Assembly: GCA_900314165.1 (NCBI GenBank)
Contig: OMUE01000066.1
Location: 1-11,878, forward strand
Length of the DNA: 11,878 nucleotides
Direction: 5' to 3'
Source of the DNA: an uncultured Acidaminococcus sp.
Lineage (GTDB): Bacteria > Bacillota_C > Negativicutes > Acidaminococcales > Acidaminococcaceae
Position 1 is the stretch's first letter; each line of letters opens with the position of its first letter. Below are positions 1-6,613 of the stretch, in pieces. The notes below the pieces were generated by a model. That model did no database searches. It saw only the letters and a list, made by a program, of their open reading frames with translations, and was not told where the DNA came from. The translations under genes and the position numbers were made by a program.

Positions 1-188
1 CTAGTATAGGAATTTGCAAATAACTTTCTGTTTGCACTAACCCGTAGGGGCGCCCCAGAGCGTAGCGGCGGTGCGCCCGTTAAAAATGTTGAATAGCCTG
101 GATGCGGGTTTGCCGCCGGGGCCTTCGGCCCCTCTGGAAAACCCCTACGGAGTTGAATGTGAAACTTAATTACGGTTTTCTATACTAG
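1..188. mobile_element. REPIN/MITE-like element A with CTAG ends
   Basis: A non-coding element bounded by inverted ends CTAGTATAG (1-9) and CTATACTAG (180-188). Inside each end lie about 35 bp of AT-rich arm, then CGTAGGGG at the left (43-50) and its inverse CCCCTACG at the right (142-149). Two GTAG tetranucleotides therefore face inward in front of GC-rich palindromes (48-78; GGGGCC-TTC-GGCCCC at 118-132). GTAG followed by a hairpin is the signature of REP sequences moved by RAYT (TnpA-REP) transposases, and an inverted pair is a REPIN/BIME. Related copies lie at 6245-6390 and 11697-11765. No transposase is encoded here, so mobilisation in trans is inferred. It starts at the window edge, so an upstream extension cannot be excluded. 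Confidence 0.7.
159..186 (+). promoter_or_regulatory. possible outward promoter carried by right end of element A
   Basis: GTGAAA (159-164, four of six matches to TTGACA), a 16-nt spacer and TATACT (181-186, inside the terminal repeat) could start transcription near 193, about 23 nt before tgt. The terminal repeat itself supplies the -10. The alternative is that tgt is transcribed from an upstream queA/ruv-type operon outside the window, which is a common arrangement. Confidence 0.3.
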
Positions 189-203
189 CCCCTAGCCCAC
201 TAA

Positions 204-1340
<1,137 letters not shown>

Positions 1341-1341
1341 T

Positions 1342-1761
1342 ATGGCAAGTATGATTCAAATGGCGTGGCCCTTTATTCTGATGGCGGTTATCTTTTACGC
1401 AATGATCTACCGTCCTCAAAAAAGAGACCAACGGAAGAGAGAACAAATGTTAAATTCCCTGAAACCGGGAACCCGCATTGTTACTATTGGTGGTATCCTG
1501 GGTGTCATCACAAAGGTACAGGATGACAAGATCCGCATCAAAGTGGCTGAAGGAGTGGAAATCCACATCCGCAAGACCGCTGTTGGGGGCGTACTGAGCT
1601 CTGCTTTCGATAAAGACACAAAGGCTGAAGATAAGAAAGCAGCTGAAAAGCCGGCTGAAGAAGCTAAAGTGGAAGAAGTGAAAGCCGAAGAACCTAAGGC
1701 CGAAGAAGCAAAAGTCGAAGAGGCTGGAGCCGAAGAGACTAAGTCTGAGGAAGAAAAATAA
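1342..1761 (+). CDS. yajC: preprotein translocase subunit YajC with pentapeptide-repeat tail
   Basis: Small single-span membrane protein of the SecDF-YajC accessory complex, which supports proton-motive-force-driven steps of Sec secretion and membrane insertion. The hydrophobic helix spans about residues 7-23 and is followed by the family motif YRPQKRDQRKREQ (23-35). The conserved cytosolic domain (about 40-85) includes PGTRIVTIGGILGVI (42-56) and ends in VGGVLS. Family members usually stop near 90-110 residues. Here residues 90-139 form a charged tail, of which 105-139 are seven consecutive pentads of the form [AVS]-E-E-x-[KG]. AAGGAGG (1328-1334) lies 7 nt before the ATG. The stop overlaps the next start by one base (TAATG), implying translational coupling. 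Confidence 0.95.
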   Translation: MASMIQMAWPFILMAVIFYAMIYRPQKRDQRKREQMLNSLKPGTRIVTIGGILGVITKVQDDKIRIKVAEGVEIHIRKTAVGGVLSSAFDKDTKAEDKKAAEKPAEEAKVEEVKAEEPKAEEAKVEEAGAEETKSEEEK

Positions 1762-2324
1762 TGGATAAGAAAGCACTCCGTCTGGAAATTAAAGAAAAAA
1801 TCAAGAAAATCAACCAGCGGGATCTGCATAAATTCCATAAGGAAATCAACAGCCACATTGTGAACAGCCGCTTGTTCCTGGAAGGCAAGGTCATCATGGG
1901 CTATCTGGCTGAACCGGGGGAAGTCAACATCGACTCTGCCCTGCAGACTGCTATTTCCATGGGGAAGACGGTCTGCGTACCCGAAATCCTCGATGGCCCC
2001 GGACAAATGCAGGCTGTACGGCTGGTTTCCCTGAAGAAGCTGGGACGGGATCGCTACGGCATCCGCACGCCCCAGGAAGGAGCAGAAGTGATTGCTCCTG
2101 AAGATATTGACGTGGTACTGACCCCGGGCCAGGGCTTTACGGCCCACGGAGAACGGTTGGGCAGAGGCGGCGGTTTCTACGACCGGTTCCTGCCGAAATG
2201 CACGAAGGCTGTGCCTATGGCCATTGCCTATGAAGTGCAGGTCGTTCCGGAATTACCCGTCAATACCTATGACGTAAAAGTCCGTTATCTGTGCACTGAA
2301 AAGGCCCTGAGGGTCTGCAAATAA
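1761..2324 (+). CDS. 5-formyltetrahydrofolate cyclo-ligase
   Basis: ATP-dependent enzyme converting 5-formyltetrahydrofolate to 5,10-methenyltetrahydrofolate in the cytosol, so returning a dead-end folate to one-carbon metabolism (family of E. coli YgfA/Fau and B. subtilis YqgN). The protein is 187 aa, normal for the family. It has the EPGEVNI substrate-side segment (51-57), the VVLTPGQGF strand (118-126) and the diagnostic glycine-rich phosphate-binding motif RLGRGGGFYDRFLP (132-145). The C-terminus has the D-x-K-V-x-x-L-C-T-E pattern (171-180). The start overlaps the yajC stop by one base, and no separate ribosome binding site is needed if reinitiation occurs. Its place between yajC and secD is metabolically unrelated to secretion, and co-transcription is probably incidental. 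Confidence 0.93.
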   Translation: MDKKALRLEIKEKIKKINQRDLHKFHKEINSHIVNSRLFLEGKVIMGYLAEPGEVNIDSALQTAISMGKTVCVPEILDGPGQMQAVRLVSLKKLGRDRYGIRTPQEGAEVIAPEDIDVVLTPGQGFTAHGERLGRGGGFYDRFLPKCTKAVPMAIAYEVQVVPELPVNTYDVKVRYLCTEKALRVCK

Positions 2325-2346
2325 CGGAAATCGAGGAGGAATCATT

Positions 2347-3585
2347 TTGGAGGGTAAAAATCGGGTCAAACTGTTTGTTTCAGTTATGGCCATCGTGATT
2401 GCGTTTGCCGTATTCATCAAGCCTCTGGCAAGTACGGTCAAACAGGGCCTGGATCTGCAGGGTGGTACCCATGTAGTGCTGCAGGCTCAGGATACGCCTG
2501 AGGCAAAGGTGGACGACGACGCCCTGAACCGTTCCATCCGGATCATCGAACGCCGTGTCAACGAATTAGGTCTGACGGAACCTGTGATCCAGCGCCAGGG
2601 CCGGGACCGTATCATCGTAGAACTGCCGGGCGTCAAAGACCCGGAAAAAGCGATTGCTATGCTGGGTCGTACGGCTTTGCTGGAATTCAAGGATATGCAG
2701 GGGAAGACCGTCCTGACCGGTAAAGACCTAAAGGATTCCAAGGCCAGCGCCGACCAGGCAGGTCAGCCTGTGGTCACCCTGGAATTCAACGACGAAGGGG
2801 CTAAGAAGTTCGCGGATCTGACCGCTCGCAACGTAGGCAAGCAGATTGCCATCCTGCTGGATGGTGACGTGCTGACCGCTCCCCGGGTCAACGAACCCAT
2901 TACCGGGGGCAAGGCGCAGATCACCGGTTCCCGGGACGCCAAAGATGCAGAACATCTGGCTATCCTGCTGCGCAGCGGCAGCCTGCCCGTGAAACTGGAA
3001 ATCGTGGAAAACCGGACCGTAGGTCCTACCCTGGGTCAGGACTCCAAGGATAAGAGTGTAAAGGCTTTCGGCATCGGTATTGCCTTCGTGTTCGTGTTCA
3101 TGCTGCTGGTGTACCGCCTGTCCGGCATTGTAGCGGATATCGTGCTGCTGCTGTACACCCTGCTGCTGCTGGCCCTTATGAAGGCTCTGAATGCTACGCT
3201 GACGCTGCCGGGCATTGCCGGCATCATCCTTTCCATCGGTATGGCCGTGGACGCCAACGTACTGATTTTCGAACGGTTTAAAGAAGAAATTGCTATAGGC
3301 AAAACCCTGCGGGCTGCCCTGAATGCCGGGTTCTCCCGGGCTTTTGTGACCATCCTGGACTCCAACGTGACGACCATTATGGCCGCTGCAGTACTGTTCT
3401 ATCTGGGCACGGGCCCTGTCCGTGGTTTTGCCGTGACTCTGGCTCTTGGTACGCTCATGAGTATGTTTACGGCTATCGTGGTGACGAAATTCATCCTGGG
3501 TGCCATGGTAAACAGCCGCTTCAGCACCAATCCTTTCCTGTATGGAGCTAAAAAGCCCGAACCGAAAGAGGAGGTGGCAAAATGA
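2347..3585 (+). CDS. secD: protein translocase subunit SecD
   Basis: RND-superfamily membrane protein. With SecF it uses the proton motive force to pull exported proteins through SecYEG on the outer face of the membrane. The start is TTG, chosen because GAGGAGGA (2333-2340) lies 6 nt upstream and the reading frame then begins just before transmembrane helix 1 (about 9-25). The next ATG (M14) would cut that helix. Motifs: GLDLQGG (34-40) in the first periplasmic region, the SecD_GG domain, LLRSGSLPVKLEI (207-219), then a five-helix TM bundle from about 238. The conserved fourth TM block is LPGIAGIILSIGMAVDANVLIFERF (in two parts, 287-299 and 300-311). D302 aligns with the proton-pathway aspartate (E. 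coli D519). At 412 aa it is shorter than the E. coli protein (615) but normal for Firmicutes with split SecD/SecF. It overlaps secF by 4 nt (ATGA). Confidence 0.97.
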   Translation: MEGKNRVKLFVSVMAIVIAFAVFIKPLASTVKQGLDLQGGTHVVLQAQDTPEAKVDDDALNRSIRIIERRVNELGLTEPVIQRQGRDRIIVELPGVKDPEKAIAMLGRTALLEFKDMQGKTVLTGKDLKDSKASADQAGQPVVTLEFNDEGAKKFADLTARNVGKQIAILLDGDVLTAPRVNEPITGGKAQITGSRDAKDAEHLAILLRSGSLPVKLEIVENRTVGPTLGQDSKDKSVKAFGIGIAFVFVFMLLVYRLSGIVADIVLLLYTLLLLALMKALNATLTLPGIAGIILSIGMAVDANVLIFERFKEEIAIGKTLRAALNAGFSRAFVTILDSNVTTIMAAAVLFYLGTGPVRGFAVTLALGTLMSMFTAIVVTKFILGAMVNSRFSTNPFLYGAKKPEPKEEVAK

Positions 3586-4520
3586 AGAAGTTCTCCATTG
3601 TTAAAAATGCCAAACTCTTCTTTGCACTGAATATCATCGTACTGGTCATCGGCATTGGTTCCATGCTGATGCGGGGCTTCAATCTGGGCATCGACTTTAC
3701 GGGCGGCAGCCTGATGGATCTGAAGTTTGATAAAGCCGTTACCGTAGCTCAGGTCCGGGAAGTGCTGGCAGACCATAAATTAGGCAACAGCATCATCCAA
3801 TTGGGCAGCACCGGGGAACAGGCTACGTCCAGCCAGTCCGTGCTGATCCGTACGGGTGTCATCAGTGATAGCCAGCGTGTAGAAGTCATGAACGACCTGA
3901 CTGCCAAACTGGGCAGCAACCAGATGCTCCGGGTGGAAAACGTAGGGGCTACCGTTGGTAAGGACCTGGTGAAGCAGGCCATCGGTGCTGTAGCCCTCAG
4001 CTGGGTACTGATGATCATCTACATCACCATCCGGTTTGAACTGCGCTTTGCTCTGGCCGCTATCATCGCCCTGATTATCGACGTCATGGTAACCCTGAGC
4101 TATTTCTCCGTGCTGCAGCTGGAAATCGATTCTTCCTTCGTAGCAGCTCTGTTAACGGTCGTCGGGTATTCCATTAACGGCACCATCGTTATTTTTGACC
4201 GGATCCGGGAAAACCTGCATACCCACAGACGGACGGAAAGCATGGGAGACCTGGTGGATGCCAGTATCTGGCAGACCATGAATCGGTCCATTTACACCAG
4301 TCTGACTACGCTGTTCGCCGTGGTAGCTATTTTCCTGTTCGGCGGGGAAACGATTCACAACTTCTCCTTCGCTATGCTGGTAGGTTTTACCAGCGGCTTC
4401 TATACGTCCACGTTCCTGGCAGGCAGCCTGTGGCTGTTCCTGCGGAACAAGATGGGCCATCATCACGAAGCTGCGCCTGTGGCAGCTGGTCCTGCTGTGC
4501 CGAAGAGAAAAAGAAGATAA
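3582..4520 (+). CDS. secF: protein translocase subunit SecF
   Basis: Partner of SecD in the proton-driven secretion motor, 312 aa with six predicted transmembrane helices. TM1 is about 12-30, followed by GIDFTGG (36-42, the SecF equivalent of the SecD GG motif) and a periplasmic domain to about 130. The TM2-6 bundle includes VGYSINGTIVIFDRIREN (194-211) and QTMNRSIYTSLTTL (231-244). All family hallmarks are intact. The start codon overlaps the secD stop (ATGA), with the ribosome binding site AGAGGAGGTGG (3567-3577) inside secD, so the two are translationally coupled. The C-terminus (292-312) is a His-rich, Ala/Pro-rich, then basic tail (HHH, KRKRR) that is probably cytosolic. The operon terminator follows directly. 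Confidence 0.97.
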   Translation: MKKFSIVKNAKLFFALNIIVLVIGIGSMLMRGFNLGIDFTGGSLMDLKFDKAVTVAQVREVLADHKLGNSIIQLGSTGEQATSSQSVLIRTGVISDSQRVEVMNDLTAKLGSNQMLRVENVGATVGKDLVKQAIGAVALSWVLMIIYITIRFELRFALAAIIALIIDVMVTLSYFSVLQLEIDSSFVAALLTVVGYSINGTIVIFDRIRENLHTHRRTESMGDLVDASIWQTMNRSIYTSLTTLFAVVAIFLFGGETIHNFSFAMLVGFTSGFYTSTFLAGSLWLFLRNKMGHHHEAAPVAAGPAVPKRKRR

Positions 4521-4521
4521 T

Positions 4522-4558
4522 AAAAAATAAGGCAGCGCAGTGCGCTGTCTTATTTTTT
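4522..4558 (+). terminator. rho-independent terminator of the tgt-secF operon
   Basis: A-rich arm AAAAAATAAGGCAGCG with its complement ending in CTTATTTTTT, a stem of about 17 bp with one G-U pair and a 3-nt loop, starting one base after the secF stop codon. The flanking A and T runs mean it could work in both directions. Confidence 0.9.
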
Positions 4559-4559
4559 A

Positions 4560-4582
4560 GATGATAGAAGATAGATGATAGA
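4560..4582. repeat. 7-bp tandem repeat, copy 1
   Basis: Three heptamers in tandem, GATGATA, GAAGATA and GATGATA, followed by GAA, directly after the secF terminator. They are part of a dispersed GA-N3-YA heptamer family found again at 6092, 6136 and 11672. Confidence 0.75.
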
Positions 4583-4626
4583 ACCTGTTGTCGGGGGTTA
4601 GAAATGTGCTTTGCGGGGTGAAGAGA

Positions 4627-5106
4627 ATGAAAAAGATAGGTCAAAAATTCATCTGCTGTATATTGTTTTCTTTTTTGGTGCTGATGACGGCTCCTGCTTC
4701 TGCGGCAGAGAGCTCTAGCTATGGGGCATTATCCTATGGCAACGTGGTGGAGCAGCTGCTGGCGGAGGAGACGGAGGACGGACTGGCACTGACGTTTAAG
4801 GTGACGAATAATGAGGATTATCCCTATTCTGTGGCCCACAGGGATGGACAGGTTTTCGATTTCGCAATCCGGTCCCGGGCAGGAGAAGTATTATGGCGCT
4901 GGTCCGACGGCATGGCGTTTACCATGGCCCTGACCAGCAGCTCTGTGGCTCCTCATAGCAGCGTCGTGTATACGGCAGCCATTCCCATGAAAGAGTATAA
5001 AGAATTTAAGAACAAGGCCTTCCTGGTTACGGCCTGGATTGTGGACACGCCCTTGCGCCTGTCTACCAGGACACCAAAAGAGACCCGGATCTGGCGGGAT
5101 TTGTGA
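4627..5106 (+). CDS. exported BsuPI-domain protein of unknown function
   Basis: I place the start at the ATG at 4627 (159 aa), not at the TTG 39 bases upstream. GGTGA (4617-4621) is well spaced, and the frame then begins with a textbook signal peptide: KK at 2-3, hydrophobic core about 8-22, and APASA ending at A26, with cleavage likely after A26 or A27. There is no lipobox. The mature part resembles the BsuPI domain, named after the B. subtilis intracellular proteinase inhibitor. It shows a beta-sandwich pattern with LTFKVTNNEDYPYSV (55-69), GQVFDFAI (74-81) and GEVLWRWSDGMAF (86-98), the last being the most diagnostic. Here the protein is exported, so intracellular protease inhibition is not implied. 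The role is unknown; an envelope structural or inhibitory role is possible. It lies 30 nt upstream of the dehydrogenase gene, perhaps co-transcribed with it. Domain confidence is good; function is open. Confidence 0.8.
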   Translation: MKKIGQKFICCILFSFLVLMTAPASAAESSSYGALSYGNVVEQLLAEETEDGLALTFKVTNNEDYPYSVAHRDGQVFDFAIRSRAGEVLWRWSDGMAFTMALTSSSVAPHSSVVYTAAIPMKEYKEFKNKAFLVTAWIVDTPLRLSTRTPKETRIWRDL

Positions 5107-5136
5107 TAGAATACACTTAGAAAGGCGGGATTTCCT

Positions 5137-6078
5137 ATGAAAATTGGCGTATGTATGCACGTACGGGAAAAAGATAAACAGCTGCTGGAAGCGGCAGCTC
5201 CCGGAAATGAATTCGTATATTCCAAAGACTTTGAGCTTCTAAAGAATGTGGATATCCTTTTGGGTAACCAGCCTCCTAAAAACGTGGCTCAGATGAAGAA
5301 CCTGAAATGGGTACAGCTGAACTCCGCCGGAGCAGATAAATACTGTGCTCCCGGCATCCTGCCGGAAACAGTGCAGCTGACCAATGCTACGGGGGCCTAT
5401 GGCCTGGCGTTGTCCGAACATCTTCTCTCCATGCTGCTGGCTATGATGAAGCGGCTGTACACCTATTACGATAACCAGAAGGACCACAACTGGCACGACG
5501 AAGGGACTGTAACGACCCTCCAGGGCGCTACAGTGGTCATCGTAGGCTTCGGAGATATCGGCCGCTACTTTGGCCGGATGGTGAAGCTGCTGGGCGCCCA
5601 CGTCATCGGTATCCGCCGCAGAGAAGGGGCTATTCCTCCTGAAGCAGACGAAATGGGCCATCTGGATCAGCTGAATGAGTATTTGGGACGGGCGGACATC
5701 ATAGTGTCCGTGCTGCCCGGCACGCCGGCTACGGAAGGCCTATACACCGCAGAAAAATTTGCAGCCATGAAGCAGGGAGCCTTCTTCCTGAATGCGGGCC
5801 GGGGAACGGCTGTGGATCAAAAGGCCCTGGCAGAGGCCTTAAAGAGCGGCCATCTGGCTGGCGCCGCTATCGACGTGGCCACGCCGGAACCGCTGCCTAA
5901 AGATAATCCTCTGTGGGATGCTCCTCACATGTACATTACTCCTCACGTAGCCGGCGATTGGCATCTGCCCTATACCTGGGACAAGGTCATCGAGATTTCT
6001 GCGAAGAACCTGAAGAAGTTCTTTGCCGGAGAGCCCCTGGATAACATCGTGGATAGAGCTACAGGGTATAAGAAGTAG
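5137..6078 (+). CDS. D-isomer-specific 2-hydroxyacid dehydrogenase
   Basis: Soluble NAD(P)-dependent oxidoreductase interconverting a 2-keto acid and a D-2-hydroxy acid; the substrate cannot be read from the sequence. The length of 313 aa is typical. The N-terminal part supplies a substrate domain (WVQLNSAGADKY, 58-69). The nucleotide-binding domain has VVIVGFGDIGRYFG (133-146, G137-x-G139-x-x-G142). The catalytic trio is R222 (LNAGRGTAVD), E251 (ATPEPLP) and H270 (ITPHVAG). The end of the second Rossmann strand reads GIRRRE (158-163), with arginines instead of an acidic residue, which suggests preference for NADPH. Glyoxylate/hydroxypyruvate reductase-like activity is one option. The start ATG at 5137 is preceded by AAGGCGGG (5122-5129). 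TGATAGAAT (5104-5112) could be an extended -10 for it, but no -35 is visible. Confidence 0.92.
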   Translation: MKIGVCMHVREKDKQLLEAAAPGNEFVYSKDFELLKNVDILLGNQPPKNVAQMKNLKWVQLNSAGADKYCAPGILPETVQLTNATGAYGLALSEHLLSMLLAMMKRLYTYYDNQKDHNWHDEGTVTTLQGATVVIVGFGDIGRYFGRMVKLLGAHVIGIRRREGAIPPEADEMGHLDQLNEYLGRADIIVSVLPGTPATEGLYTAEKFAAMKQGAFFLNAGRGTAVDQKALAEALKSGHLAGAAIDVATPEPLPKDNPLWDAPHMYITPHVAGDWHLPYTWDKVIEISAKNLKKFFAGEPLDNIVDRATGYKK

Positions 6079-6091
6079 TAGCATGGATAGA

Positions 6092-6112
6092 GACGTCAGA
6101 AGTCAGACGTCA
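6092..6112. repeat. 7-bp tandem repeat, copy 2
   Basis: Three heptamers, GACGTCA, GAAGTCA and GACGTCA, just after the dehydrogenase stop. The arrangement matches copy 1 unit for unit (outer units equal, middle unit with A in position 3), although the bases differ. Confidence 0.75.
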
Positions 6113-6114
6113 GG

Positions 6115-6230
6115 GGCCGCTGGCCGTAATTGCAAGATGATAGATGATAGATGATAGAAGGCCGCTGGCCAGCCCCACCACCGTGCTACGCACGGTTCCC
6201 CTCCCCTACGGGGATGACAGGCCGCTGGCC
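6115..6230. repeat. GGCCGCTGGCC triple repeat with small hairpins
   Basis: GGCCGCTGGCC occurs three times, at 6115-6125, 6160-6170 and 6220-6230. Each copy can form a 4-bp stem with a GCT loop. Between copies two and three lie hairpins ACCGTGC-TAC-GCACGGT (6180-6196) and CCCC-TAC-GGGG (6203-6213), both with TAC loops. No coding potential is evident. The block looks like accumulated intergenic repeats. Confidence 0.6.
6136..6158. repeat. 7-bp tandem repeat, copy 3
   Basis: Three perfect heptamers GATGATA (6136-6142, 6143-6149, 6150-6156) followed by GA. The same unit appears in copy 1, about 1.5 kb away. Confidence 0.8.
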
Positions 6231-6244
6231 GGGCGGTGGCTGTA

Positions 6245-6390
6245 CTAGTATAGAAGATTGTAAATAAACTTCAATTTCAACTCCGTAGGGACGCATCGTG
6301 AGATGCATCCGCTTGCCAGGCGGCCTCATCTTACGATGAGGCCCTACGAGTTAGTGCAAACAGAAAGTTGTTTGCAAATTCCTGTACTAG
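6245..6390. mobile_element. REPIN/MITE-like element B, inverted relative to A
   Basis: A 146-bp imperfect palindrome from CTAGTATAG (6245-6253) to CTGTACTAG (6382-6390). GTAG (6284-6287) precedes hairpin GCATC-GTGA-GATGC (6293-6306). CCTCATC-TTAC-GATGAGG (6324-6341) precedes CTAC (6344-6347). These are two REP units head to head, each with a GNRA-type tetraloop on its own strand. The right 41 bp (6350-6390) are the reverse complement of 1-41 with two mismatches, whereas the left arm resembles the right arm of element A (TTCAACTCCGTAGGG). The whole unit is therefore the same element in opposite orientation, with its two ends distinguishable. Confidence 0.75.
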
Positions 6391-6434
6391 CCCGTAGGGG
6401 CGCCCCAGAGCGTAGCGGCGGTGCGCCCGTTAAA
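6391..6434 (+). repeat. REP fragment, exact 44-bp copy of element A interior
   Basis: Identical over 44 bp to 41-84, beginning CCCGTAGGGG and ending CCCGTTAAA. It contains the GTAG tetranucleotide and the stem GGGCGC-c-CC/GG-t-GCGCCC. It abuts the CTAG end of element B directly and lacks its own left arm, so it is a nested or rearranged partial copy. Confidence 0.75.
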
Positions 6435-6445
6435 GATGAACATAG

Positions 6446-6477
6446 GAGCTGTGAAAATTTTTTCACAGCTCTTTTTT
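6446..6477 (+). terminator. rho-independent terminator downstream of the dehydrogenase gene
   Basis: Stem GAGCTGTGAAA (6446-6456), loop ATTT, stem TTTCACAGCTC (6461-6471), then six T. It lies 367 nt after the dehydrogenase stop and upstream of the next promoter, so it most likely ends the 4627-6078 transcript. The repeat block separates the gene from it. Confidence 0.85.
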
Positions 6478-6510
6478 CTATATCTAAAATCTATAATTAC
6501 TTAATCAAAT

Positions 6511-6549
6511 AGTAAAGATTAAGTAAAAACTATGTAAAATTTGTGTAAA
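6511..6549 (+). promoter_or_regulatory. four 11-bp-spaced hexamers, Pho-box-like operator
   Basis: AGTAAA at 6511 and 6522, and TGTAAA at 6533 and 6544: four hexamers with exactly 11-bp period and 5-bp gaps. On the opposite strand they read TTTACA, TTTACA, TTTACT, TTTACT. The Gram-positive PhoP box consensus is TT(A/T/C)ACA repeated with about 5-bp spacers. One-helical-turn direct repeats are the usual target of OmpR/PhoB-family response regulators. The third hexamer falls at the -35 position of the promoter below, as expected for an activator that replaces a weak -35. AT-richness makes a chance pattern possible, and no regulator gene lies in the window. Confidence 0.5.
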
Positions 6550-6552
6550 ATA

Positions 6553-6561
6553 TGTTAGAAT
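6553..6561 (+). promoter_or_regulatory. extended -10 promoter of the ABC transporter operon
   Basis: TGTTAGAAT is a TGn-extended -10 (hexamer TAGAAT 6556-6561). At 17 bp upstream the -35 would be TGTAAA (6533-6538), only three of six matches to consensus. Predicted transcription start is near 6568, with a leader of about 45 nt to the lipoprotein gene. Confidence 0.55.
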
Positions 6562-6613
6562 ATTTTTGCAAATCAAAGTTCGTATTCTTTATACAGAAAG
6601 GGGTAAGTGTTTT

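Noticed and set aside
1..188. CRISPR array or tRNA/ncRNA gene in the repeat-rich intergenic stretches
   Set aside because: Repeats are few, irregularly spaced and inverted, without uniform spacers; no tRNA cloverleaf or known riboswitch core could be made out. The hairpins fit REP elements.
5104..5112. Extended -10 TGATAGAAT as a promoter for the dehydrogenase gene
   Set aside because: No -35 at a workable distance and the predicted start would leave hardly any leader before the ribosome binding site; it overlaps the previous stop codon, and similar TGATAGA strings occur in the heptamer repeats.
6446..6477. Transcription attenuator or riboswitch controlling the ABC operon
   Set aside because: The hairpin lies upstream of the best promoter (-10 at 6556-6561), so it would not be in that transcript; no alternative antiterminator pairing was seen.
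6303..6512. 69-codon open frame in the intergenic region
   Set aside because: It runs through the REP hairpins, the exact 44-bp repeat and the terminator, has no ribosome binding site or protein-like composition, and is explained by repeats.
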